Source: Pyrocephalus nanus
Lineage: Eukaryota; Chordata; Aves; Passeriformes; Tyrannidae
DNA length: 64,000 nt
Assembly: GCA_038380795.1 (NCBI GenBank)
Contig: CM076267.1
Span: 38,502,232-38,566,231 of the forward strand
Direction of reading: 5' to 3'
This document shows positions 37,159 through 48,166 of the stretch, piece after piece. The position numbers and the translations under genes are program-made. The notes beneath the pieces are model-generated. The model saw only the letters and a list, made by a program, of their open reading frames with translations. It was not told the DNA's origin and did no database searches. Each line of letters begins with the position of its first letter. Within the stretch, counting starts at the first letter, position 1.

Positions 37159-40065
37159 TTGGCTATTATTGGGACTATTAATGATGTGGTGCAAGACACT
37201 GGCACTGGAGCTGAAGGAATTTCCTACTAGCAGACTTATTACAGCGCTTATATCACTCTTTGTTCCTTGCAAATCATCCTTCTAAAAAAGAGAGGGCAGC
37301 TAAGGCTTGCCTACCCTACGGCTTGCCTATTTGAAAAGATGTTTTCAGCTGTTGAATTTTTCCTGTCTATTACATTTTTTACATCTCCCTGTTTCTTCCA
37401 GAGAGCTGGTTCTCATAAATTATGCAATGACAGTATCACTCAAAATAAGGACAAGTGTTATCCTCCAAAGAATTAATTTGAGGCTTCAACTGGATTGTTC
37501 CTGTTTGAGGCCATATAGTCCACTTTTTTTTAACATGCCCCAGCAAAAATGGCCATGCTTCAGAATGCCTAGGGAAATGAAGAAATTCTTGAGGATCTGG
37601 CTATCGCATTTTGTACTGGAAAAGTTACAGAAATCATTGACGAAGAAGTTATACTGGAGGGGGGGGAAAGAAGGCACGCAACAAATCTGACATCTGAGAG
37701 GATGTAGGAGTCAGTTCTCAGAAACCAATAGGGTGTAATTCTTAAATTCTTTTCTGCATATTTCAGAATAATATCAACCTCTCTCTGGGAAGGTAGAAGA
37801 GGAACAGAAGAGGAAGAAAAGGAAGTATTCTATCTACAGCTGTCAGAAAGAAATGCACTGATTCATTTTACATTAATCTTCCAGAATAGGAGGTAAAAAG
37901 AAGAGAAAAGGGTAATTTTACAGTTCAGTGAATATTTCACCCATTTGTTATTTTAATGTTCCAAAATGCACAATAAGTCTTTAGAATAAGTGGGTGCCAT
38001 CTGGGTAGTAGTCTGAGTATACCAAATTGGATTGGACCCTCACTGTTCACAGACACAGGTTTAGAAGTCCAAAAGGCCCTCAGTGATAACTGCAGTGTGC
38101 TGAAAATCGGAGGAAAATGACACATTCATAACTCAAAGCGAAACATAATCCCAAGAGTTCAGGTACTCTTTTACCTCTTTGTTTCTCCACTGCCCTTTTG
38201 TTTTTCGCTTTTGTGGAAGGATATTTGGTTCTGCCATAAACTTTGCAGGTTTAATGGCTTCTCTTCCCCATCTTTCCCCAGTAACAGATGCAGCGCTGAA
38301 TGTTTAACAGCTGATGGAGGGACCTTGGCCTGGGGAGCCACGAGCCCAACTTAGAGAGTGCTTCCAGCATGGGTTTGACTCTGTTTCTCCCTGCTGACTC
38401 AACAACCTCTCAAACATTTCATTATGCAGGCTCTGTGGGACATGTGGGATAGAGAATAGAGAGCATGAAAGGGTAGGAACACTTCACTATTATTTTCTTG
38501 TTATTTTGCAGTTACAGAATGTTTGGCAAATGGTGGTATACAAAGTTGCAAGGCAGATGCTATAAACTGGGTCAGTATGATGTATACGGCTGCCAAGGAG
38601 CTGTTTAAGTATATTTTCACTGTTTCCAGCAAAAATAACAAGAAAGAAGTAAAGACATCGTGAAATAATTATGTCATTTGGAAGGGAAATATAGCAGGGA
38701 TTTTAAAAGCATACGTGAGAAAGGAAGAACAAATTGAACCCACACCATACTTGAAAACTTAATGGAAAAGGATAAATCGATAACACAAAAATAAAACCAT
38801 TGTCTTACCCTCAATATAGTCTGAAATCCAAATTATGTCCTACTTAGGACCACTAACAAAGGGAAAGGTAGAAACTGCTGCCTTAATTTTGGCTACCATT
38901 TTTCACCTCTGCTCAAGAAGTAAGGAGGTTTGTAATGACAAACATCTTCCAAACCAGGAATTAGTTAAAAGAGTAGAGCATTGAAGAGAAGGACAGCTAA
39001 TCAATTAAGCTATAAGCATAGACCATTCATTCACTGTCTGAAATACATTTTAAAATCATCAAAGACTGCCATCATAAAACTAAATTGTACTTTAAAAAGC
39101 TGTAGCCCTTTTCTAAAACAATAGACAATATAAGAAAATTTGCTTGACTGGACCTGTGGGTCACTGTGATTTCAATTCTGAATGGATTAATTTTGGACTT
39201 TCATTTTCCAGTTTGTCAGTGAAGTCTTTGAGAGTTGCCAAAAATATGTGACCAAGAGGCAAAAGAGACAGGCTGAAAGGCTCGTGTGCTGCTGGCAGTA
39301 AGTATTTATCTTTAAAACTCCTTAAGTCTTGAAACACCACCACTGTGGGGACAGATTTTGTGTTGCTGCTCCCTGGTACACTATACTGCTTTTTAGCACT
39401 AGAGTGTCAGTGCTATGCTGATGACTCAGTCAGGGTCAAGCTCCATTTGTAGCCCAGATTTTGGAAAACACGCCGCAGCCAGCAATAACTCACAGGCTAT
39501 CTTAACAAGCCTCTTTCCACACCGCTAATTCCAGACTGTTATATAATGGTAAGACTTTAATATCCAAATTTTAAGGACATGATGGCATTTTGCATTCCTT
39601 AAAGGGGAAAAATAGTGAGGTTTCAGAACGATTCCCTTTAAATTTACCTCTTTGTATAATGAGGAACTTCTCATGTGCAGTTCTGAAGGGCTCACTCTTC
39701 CCTGCCCCCTGTAAGACATAAATATTCTCCTTGCACAGTAGAGTCTCAGGCAGGTACTGTTCAGTATTACTTCCCCAAGAGCAATCTGTCCATACAGGGA
39801 AAGTGTTACACTATTGACACATCTGTCAGGAAAAGCAGGAATGAAGCTGAAGACACAAAATAACATTTTTCAAAGATGAAACCATGCAGAAGAGAGTAAG
39901 GGACAAATGGTCAACATCCTAGGAGCAAAAGAAAAAGAGGAGAAAGGAGATTCTATTTTAAATCTTGGGGAACCTTCTTACTATATGTGCCATGAGAGAG
40001 TACAGGGGAAATACAGCAAGAGCCAAGGTCACTTGATAATGGGCTGAACTGAAAGAATATGGCTG

Positions 40066-40103
40066 TGACTAAGTCAGTCCTAAATGACTAAGTAAGTCCT
40101 TTC
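40066..40103 (+). repeat. Imperfect 19-base tandem duplication
   Basis: Two adjacent units, TGACTAAGTCAGTCCTAAA and TGACTAAGTAAGTCCTTTC, differ at four positions. Each contains TGACTAAG, a near AP-1-type word; no function is implied. Confidence 0.8.
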
Positions 40104-40821
40104 CATCTCCAATGTCTCCAATAAAACCTCTGCCCTAAAATTATAGTTAAATATCTATAGACAAGCCAAAGAAAAAAAAAAATAAAGTTTCCTCTAGAAA
40201 AGCCCCAGGGGCCTTGAGGGCAGTGGAAATCAAATGATTTTGATTTGGAAGCAATTAATACTGTTATGAGCAGTGGAGGCAATCAAAATCCCATAAAGGG
40301 ATCTGGTAAATGCCTATTTGCCCTAAAATTAAGGGTTGTTAGCTAGCTGTGTGATGTGGAAACAAGTCTGAGGCACGTGTTTAAAGACTCATGTATCTTT
40401 ATGAATGCAGTGTTTTGTTATCAGGCCCCATTGCTGAAAGTCATCAAGGAGGCTTTACAGCTTTTTTTTTTTTGAACCAAGTGGCTGATATTTTTAAGGA
40501 CTTTCCAGCAGGTTTGTGTTACAGGGTTCCTAAGCTGATTTTCTAAAAGGATAAATTTGCCATGCTGATGTCTATAGGCCCCTCTTGCTTGTTACTTCGT
40601 AGTGAGGGTAGTGTTGGAGCTGATTGAAGTGTTCAGTAACAAAACATATGTGGCTAGCTAGCACTGCCTCTTCCACAAAGGAAAAATATTTTCTATTTGA
40701 CTGTATTTGCATTCCTGTTCGCTTTATGCAACTGATGCTGAGAGCTTTATGGCCCACTGTCTACAACACGCCACTTTTCACGTTATTCCTTTTTTGGTCT
40801 GGAAAAGTTTTTGGTTTTTTA

Positions 40822-40836
40822 TTTTTTTTTTTTTTT
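40822..40836. repeat. T-rich tract
   Basis: Fifteen Ts, preceded by six more Ts and one A, within a 41-base T-dominated segment. Confidence 0.85.
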
Positions 40837-43800
40837 AATAGTGTATTCTGTAATGGTGTATTACTCACTGCAATCTTTCTCATTTAACCATTTTTTGGCA
40901 CTGTTTAATGGCCTGATTTATGCTTAGAACAGGCAAAGTCATAGGTTATCAGCGTTGAATAATCCAGTTTCTTCCACTTGTACTGTGGTTGTGTTGTGTT
41001 CAGGATCTTTCCAATTCTTTTAAGCTACATATCTTTGAAACCCAGCACTTCTTATAATATGGGCTCTTCTTTCTGGAGCTATGGTTTGAACATCCCCCGT
41101 GGCTTTTTGTGAATCAAATCCGAGGCAAATGTAGAAAGAAAACTTCAGAATGCCCAGAAAATGGGAAAAAACCTGACAGAAAGGTTTCATACATTAGCAG
41201 AGCTCTCTGAAGTTGAAAGTTTGAGCCATTAGCAAGGGTAGGCAAGGGAAGCAGGAGTTTGAAAGCAAAAGATAGATGTATTTTTTCCATGAGCTTGGCC
41301 CCCAGCTCTGCTTTTGTGCATGTACAGAGCGTGATGAGAAGTGATTTTCCTCAGGACTTGCATCCTTGTTATTTATTATATCCCGGCAGCACGATGTGAT
41401 GTGCCAAGATCTCAGCTGGATTTAGCCCAATATTCCAAAATTAAGCAAGTAAATGGATGCAAGTCAAGTTAAAGTTTTTCATAGAGTTCAGAAGTGAATT
41501 AAGTTGTCCTGTAGCTGTTCCCTCAGTCCATGTTGCCCTGCTTTCAGTAATTACTGAAATGAAATACAGTGTGGCACTGCAGACTCGGGCCCTGATCTCA
41601 CACATCACTTCCCTGTTCTCACTCACACTTCTGAGCTCTGAGGGGGCTTCTCTTGTTGAGCTCACCCTTGTTTGACACCAAGAACAGCCTTTTGCCTTAG
41701 TGGGCCTAATAAAGCCCTGGAAATGTTCTTGCATCAGGTTTGTTTTACATCCGTGGTAGGGTTTGCACAGGTGGTAAAATTAAAAAGACACTTCTAGTAG
41801 CTCTGCTGACAAAAAGAGGGAGCAGGACGCCTGTCAGAGCCAACGTGCATCCTGACCAGCTCTGAAGTTACAAGTAAGCAAGTACTTAACTATCCAAGGC
41901 ACATTATGAATAACAACTGGCATTTACTTTCTCCCTCCTAGTCTGCGTAGGTAAGAAAAACTGGCGTGAAGTATGCAGCTACAGCTGAGCAAATTCTTTG
42001 AATTGCATCTGCTTTAAATGACTGAAAGTTTTCTCTCATCTTGAAACTATCTCGTGAAGCTATTAATAAACTCCCTTCCCAATACAGGGATTTGAAAATG
42101 ACACTTCCTATTGCCCAGTAGGGAGGTTTCCTGTTAGGCCTTGAGTTTTTGGGAGTGGTTTGGGAGATTCTTTTGCTCTTTCTTTTGATGCTGTATTTGT
42201 GTTTATAAATAAAGACTTCATGAGAGACAGGACAAGAATTCAACAAGGCTCAGTTCCTGAATGCAGAGCATGGCCCCCATTGTATTCAGTTATTATCAGT
42301 CATTAATGCTTTCTGCACTACAGGAGACAGGACAGACAAGAAAATGAGGAATGTTCATCCCAGAATAGCACTCACTAGATCAGTTATCCTGCACTACCAG
42401 GTCTTGAATGCTTGACTCACTGTATCTGAGGCTGTAAGTTATAAATAGCCATAAAAGTAATTTTTCCATAAGCAGAATTATTTGCTTACTCATGTCTGCT
42501 AGCTGCCCAAAAGGGTTGGAAAGGAAAGCAACCTTAATAATAACGTGAACAAGGTACAGTTGAATTAACCTTTCAGATAATTTATATCTAGCATTCAAAC
42601 AATACAGAACAACAACAACAAAAAGTGGAGTAAATTGTTTTAAATCCAGAAGAGAAGAATCGATTTGCCAGACTAGAAAAGGCTGGCAGCCTTTTGCAGT
42701 GCTGAGCTAATCAGAAGGAATGTGGGCCACATACCTCTACTTCAGGATACAACCTCAGGATAACCAGGAGCTTTAGGATCCCCAGGTAGAAAACCTGTTA
42801 AAAGCTTTATTCCAATTAAAACTTACAAATGGGGTTATAATTGTGCCAGGCTTTATTAGTGCAGATGTACCCTTCCATTGCATGAAGGATCAGTGATGAA
42901 AGTAAACTTGCTTTGTCCTGTTTTTAAGGAAAGGATATTAAATTAAGCCTGGAATAGAAAATAAATGCAAAATTTTGTTTGGCTTTGGACTCTATGTAGT
43001 TCTCTCAAGACAGACAAAAATGAGGACATGGTTGAGGCTAACACTCCTTTTGATTGTGTAATTTCTATTTTTTCTATCATTTATAATATATCTAGACATT
43101 ATGATTGTTTGGAAGATGTGGTTTCAAGCTGCATTTACTGTTTAGATTTGCATGATGGATCTGACCCAAATCTATGAGGATTTCAGATGCTGTCTTGAGT
43201 AGATACCTGTAGAGGCAGCAGCACTTCATCTTTCTGTTTACTGCAGCAGTCTTTGAGCCAGGCTTTGGCCTTTATTTACAACTCTGCTTCCACTCCCTCC
43301 AGTATTTCTTCCCATGACAGTAGATAGATTCCAGGAAGGGGAAATGCTGATAGATTGAGCCCTAGGTTCAGTCCACAGCAATCTTTTATACTCCTATCAT
43401 AAAAAAAAAAATTGTCATATGTTCGTATCTGCCCTGTTTCCTTGTGTCTCCCTCGTCTCCACACAAAATTGCTGCTGTGCAGGAGCATCTGCTGTGGCAG
43501 CCCAGGGTAATGACTTCTTTGCTGTGACATTCCTCCACTGCTTTGATGCCAGTATCTGCAGAACTTGTTTTACTTGTTTTACCTCCCTCGTGTTGATCTG
43601 CAATGCTGGACATCTGGAAGACACACATTTTTCTCATTCTCATTTCCCATTCCCTCCCTCATTTGATGCCAATAACTATCAGAGAAGGAACCCCAAATTC
43701 CTCAGAAATCAAGACACAGGTGAGGAATAACTTTCACACGGGTAATGGCTTGAAGCTTTTATGCATTTCATCTGTGCTGAACTGCACAGGTGGAAAATAT

Positions 43801-44572
43801 GTAAAGTTAATCACAGAGATTGAAATATGTGTCTGAATTCATAAAGATAAAGGAAAAACAGTTTTAGCATAGTGGAAAAATTGAGATGTTGAAAATTAAA
43901 TTACTTGCACTGGGGGCAGAAATGGTGGTTTTACTTTTCACTGCAACTTCACCTTTCTCCTTAAAAGAGTTGAAAAAAATGTCCTAAGCAGCACAAGGTC
44001 TACATTCACCTTAAAATGTTCTGTAAAATGACCAGCATCTGATGTGATGAACACTGCCAGATAAAAAAGGCAGCGTTAAGTTTGATAAAGTAATAAATTA
44101 CTCTTCATTGCATCACATAAAGTCGCAGCAGCATCTCTCATTGAACCCATTTTCTTTCACGCTATGTCATAGAAGTCCCAAACCAACAACTATTTACCAC
44201 AGTTTTACATGGGATGTTCCCAAGGCCTTTGAAGTTTTTTTTTCTGTACTTGGAAAGCAACTGCTACTGCAGGATCCCCCTTTTTTTTCTTGAGAACTTA
44301 TCTCATTGTTTCATCACCTGAATAACTCAGGACAACCAAGCTTGGATTTAAATCTGTGTTAGTAGAACCATGTGTCCAAAAGAGGTGCAGGAAAAAAATG
44401 GCCTTCAACAGTAGATGAGAGTGATGGTCAGCTAATTAGTCTTGAAATGAGCATCTGATGTCCTCAAATGGCCTGTCACCTTAGGGAAGCTGCTCCTGTG
44501 AGTGGAGGCTGCTGCCCTGTGACAGTTTTCTCACCCAGGGAAGCTGGGGGGAAGAACTGCTGGTAGGACCAG

Positions 44573-44796
44573 CATTATTACAATGTGGCAAGGAGGGAAA
44601 AAAACAGATCAGTTCCAACTACCATGTGATATTTGGCTTCGATTATCAGCAACAAAAAGTGAGGAAAACTGCTTTCAAAAACATATAAACTGAAATGTTT
44701 CTGTTAGTCTAAGCCCTCATTAGCAGGATATCCCTCGCAAGAGTATTAATTGCAGTGAGCAGTTAGTAAACTATCTTTCCTTTAAACCAATACCAA
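44573..44796 (+). repeat. Local direct repeat pair 1, copy A
   Basis: This 224-base segment is repeated in the same orientation at 45804-46031, 1231 bases downstream. By manual alignment the copies differ at about 10 substituted sites in roughly 215 aligned bases. They also differ by three indels: 1 base in an A-run, an 8-base gap after 'gcaggat', and a 4-base insertion in this copy ('gagt' near 44747). Flanking sequence on both sides is unrelated between the copies, so this is a bounded duplication, not part of a longer tandem array. No terminal inverted repeats, poly-A tail or clear target-site duplication is visible. I do not recognise a repeat family. It could be a dispersed element present twice, or a segment duplicated locally. 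Confidence 0.9.
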
Positions 44797-44986
44797 TCAC
44801 TTCAAAAAGGAAGAGGCAACATTTACCCTCTCCTAACTATGCTGAGAGCACTGTGCTAAGCAGAGATATTCCAGTACAAGTCCCAGGTAAGAAGATGGCA
44901 AGGGAGAAATCAGGGTAGCCACAGCACTCCGCGGTGAGCACAGCACTGGCTCCTGCACCCTTCTCTGTCAGCTGTGGCCAAAGCAT

Positions 44987-45559
44987 TTGTATCTGCCTTG
45001 CCTACCATCAAAGGCACAGGAGCCATCTTCCCTGAAAATGGCAGGCCATATTTTTACTTCTTTGCAGGGAGGAAAATGGGGAAGAGATCTGAAAATAGGT
45101 GGGAGTAGCGTCATGTCCCTGCCCCTGGAATCTCTTGGTGTCTATGACTGCTGCACAAAAAGCCTGTGCTTGGAGCAGCTGGAAATTCAGATATATGAAG
45201 TGAGTATACTCCTGTTATTAGAGGTGAAACAGGAGTTCAGGGAGGAAGGGGGGGAGCCAAAGAGGCAGAGAAATCTAATTCTGGTATGCTTGGAGCCTTG
45301 CTCCATTTCTGAATCGGTATTTGCAGAAATCACACCAGTAGACAGCAGTGTGGTGTCTCTTCCAGCAGGGCTTTTAAGAGTAATGCAAACCCCGTCCCAG
45401 CCTAGTGGCACTGCAGAGGACTACTTGGCAACCTGCAGCATCAATGTGAGCTGTCTGCCTGTTGTTATCCAAAAATACACTGCAGGCCTAAATATTCCTA
45501 CACACACTGCATGCCATCCAGCCATACTTACGGTTCCAGCCTCCAAATGCAATATTTGA
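44987..45559 (+). other. 190-codon open frame between the two direct repeats, coding status doubtful
   Basis: The frame runs from ATG 44987 to about 45559, wholly inside the 1007-base interval between repeat copies A and B. The protein is mixed in composition with a moderately acidic middle (QEFREEGGEPKRQRN near residue 82) and several cysteines. It shows no transmembrane segment, zinc-knuckle (CX2CX4HX4C), protease or polymerase motif, so it does not look like Gag or Pol of an LTR element. Several other frames in the same interval are interrupted. Chance in moderately GC-rich DNA is the default explanation. Confidence 0.2.
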
Positions 45560-45803
45560 GAGGAAGCTGTTTGGTTCATTTTCTCAAGATGGGAAAAACA
45601 TTCCCTAACAGTTTTTAGTCCAGCGTGTTCAGTCTGCCCCAAACAGATTCCCAGAAAAGCTGCATCATGGCATTTTCCTCCTGGGCTCAAAGCAAAAACC
45701 CTTCACTCATGATGTTTCCTGTCTTGGAAGAAAACAGTATAGAAAGTGTGCAGGTGCAAGACACATGGCAGAATTTTGCTTTTACTTTATTGAAGAACAC
45801 CCA

Positions 45804-46031
45804 CATTATTACTGTGTGGCAAAGAGGGAAAATACAGATCAGTTCCAACTACCATGTGATATTTGGCTTGGATTATCAGCAACAAAAAGTGAGGAAAACT
45901 GCTTTCAAAAGTATATAAACTGAAATGTTTCTGTTACTCTAAGCCCTCATTAGCAGGATGTACAACGGAATCCCTCACAATTAATTGCAGTGAGCAGTTA
46001 GTAAACTATCTTTCCTTTAAACCAACACCAA
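45804..46031 (+). repeat. Local direct repeat pair 1, copy B
   Basis: Partner of 44573-44796, same strand, about 95% identical by eye. It carries eight extra bases ('gtacaacg'-type insertion near 45958-45966) and lacks four bases present in copy A. The longest shared blocks, such as 'cagatcagttccaactacca' and 'gcagtgagcagttagtaaac', match perfectly or nearly so. Both copies end within a 'tttaaaccaa' context and then diverge completely. The 1 kb between the copies has no visible internal similarity to either. Confidence 0.9.
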
Positions 46032-46478
46032 ACTAGAATAAGGCAAGGGTTTTCACAAGCATTAGATTAGAATGGAACAAGATCATTACTATTTTATCAG
46101 ACTGATTGGTGGGCTTTGCCTCAAATGCCTCAGATACAAGTGAAAACACCTGGCATGGGGGCAGAGGGGGCTTGGGGGATATTCAGGTAACTTGCTGCTC
46201 TGACTGAAATATGGGCCCTGCCACTGGTATGTGATGGCAAGTGTGTGGATGATTCATTTTCTAAAGACGTTTAAGGCCATGGAGAAACCTTCTGGAAGTC
46301 TGGATTTTGGAAGAAACATTTTATTATGGTTTTCAGTTGAAGTCCACCAGAAGAGTCTTTTAGAGACAGCAAAAAGGTTGTTATGAATTACTGTGTTGAA
46401 AAATGCTGGAGTCCCACCTCCAATACCTCCTTCATAGGTAAGTCACTGCTGGCCACTCTAGAAAGAAGTGCTTTGTTG

Positions 46479-46540
46479 TTTTTTTTTTTTTTTTGGGGGG
46501 GGGGGTTTGTTTTGTTTTGTTTTCTTGTTTGTTTTCTTTG
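46479..46540. repeat. Compound low-complexity tract T16-G11-(TTTTG)n
   Basis: Sixteen Ts are followed directly by eleven Gs and then TTTTG/TTTG units up to about 46540. The T run and G run abut with no spacer. It lies about 450 bases after direct repeat copy B. Confidence 0.9.
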
Positions 46541-47790
46541 TAAGAAAGTTCCCATGCCTTTGCTATTCCCTAAATAACATGAAATATATCCAGGTAAATA
46601 TGTATGAATGAGGTATGCTTTCTTGTAACCTCTCCAATTTAACACCTATAGCAGTTTAAGAAGCCAGGGAACGATCTTGGGCATGCTGCAGCAGGAAAAC
46701 ACAGCAACTGAGGTTGTGGAAGAGAAGGAAAGGCTAAGCCAATCACTCTACACTGTTTCTATAGAGCCAAGAACAATAATTGATCACAAATTGAACAAAA
46801 ATTGGTTTTAAAAAGAAAGATGTACTTGTAAAGATGTTTTAATAGGCAAGATATTGCATATTTTAGAGAAGTAACAAATCGCCACATTAGCTTAGGTTGT
46901 CACTATTCAAGGGTCTCTGTACAATGTCCCATGAGGTGGTATGGGGACACCTAGTACTTTGCACTCTGGTTTAGGTTTACCACTGACAATTTTAAGCCTC
47001 TTGATAGCTGATTTACTCCACACTGTTTTGTCTTAGCATGGAAGAGAAAATAGAAAAATACTAGGGAATATATTCAAGTAATCAGTGATTTATTCTATGT
47101 CCTATCTTGATGATTACTCTGTAGATAACCATTGTTACAGCAGAAATGAAGAAAAAGCACCTGCTTTCCAGTAATTAATTCAACTTAGATATAACTATGC
47201 TGCATCTAGGATGACATTCATATATCATTCAGTCTCCTTACTTAACCCTATAATATCTTCAAATCTGTCAACCTAGAGCAAGAGGCAACACCTGGAAAGG
47301 ACATTTAGAGAGAAAACTACAGAGGAAATAGCACTGGGAGTTCACTCTATAGCAATCACCTTTCCAAGTCAATGATAAAGTGCTACCCTTCAGTACAGTA
47401 GTGAGGGAAAGAATGCTATTGGAGTGCCTGAGTAATAACCCCCAGTCTGTTCCAGTATCTTTCTACCAAGCAGAAGGCTGGAGATGCACAGGGTCTTCCC
47501 AGAGCCTGCTTCCTGCTGAAGGAAAATTGCCTTGGCACAGGATTTCTGCAGGACAGCTGCAGAACTGCTCCCTGGGGAAGCCCTGCTGGGCTCCACCAAC
47601 GGAGAGTGGAGCCAAAGATAAAGGCTGGGGAATGTGCCAAGAGCACAGCATTTGCATTGCTGCAGATATTTGGAGTGGCACTGCAATTCACTTTGCACAG
47701 GCTGAAACGTGGCCCAGGCTTTTGAACTGTCTAAATTTCGCCACAGTTGCGAGATAAGAGATAATCAGGTGGACAAGACAATAACATTTT

Positions 47791-47827
47791 ATTGTTTCTT
47801 CTTTTTTTTTCCCTCCCTCCCTCCCCT
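47791..47827. repeat. Pyrimidine tract with (CCCT)n
   Basis: T-rich sequence passes into CCCTCCCTCCCTCCCC. The purine strand has mirror-repeat character typical of GGGA microsatellites. Confidence 0.85.
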
Positions 47828-48143
47828 GACACTGATTCCACGGGCTCCACATGGGATGTGTGTGCTGGGTATTCACAGGCACTACACAAAAGAGAGAGGT
47901 GGGAAGAGATCTCCAGGTTGCAGATGACTAAAACTGGTCAATATACAGGGTTCTGATGTTGCTTTGTGTGTCTGTGTCTGACTGATGTATAGGTAAGACT
48001 CTTCAAAAGCAAAGTGAAGGTGACAGAAGAAAAAAAATCTGTTCCTTTTTCCTATAGAATACTGGTATCTATTCTCTTCCTTCCCCTGAATTCTTTCTGA
48101 TGCAACCACGGTTATGTGCTCAGGTCAATACTGTGTTTGCTCC

Positions 48144-48166
48144 TTTTTTTTTGTTTGTTTGTTTTT
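48144..48166. repeat. (TTTG)n microsatellite
   Basis: A nine-T run followed by three TTTG units and a terminal T run. Confidence 0.85.

Larger units (their letters stand above)
33320..44572. other. Gene-free unique DNA
   Basis: No repeat family or exon recognised. The first kilobase downstream of the hexamer array keeps a high density of AGG/TTAAGG-like words without regular spacing. Open frames do not exceed 127 codons (37307-37690). Simple tracts at 34751, 40462-40473 and 40822 are the only other structures. Confidence 0.55.
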
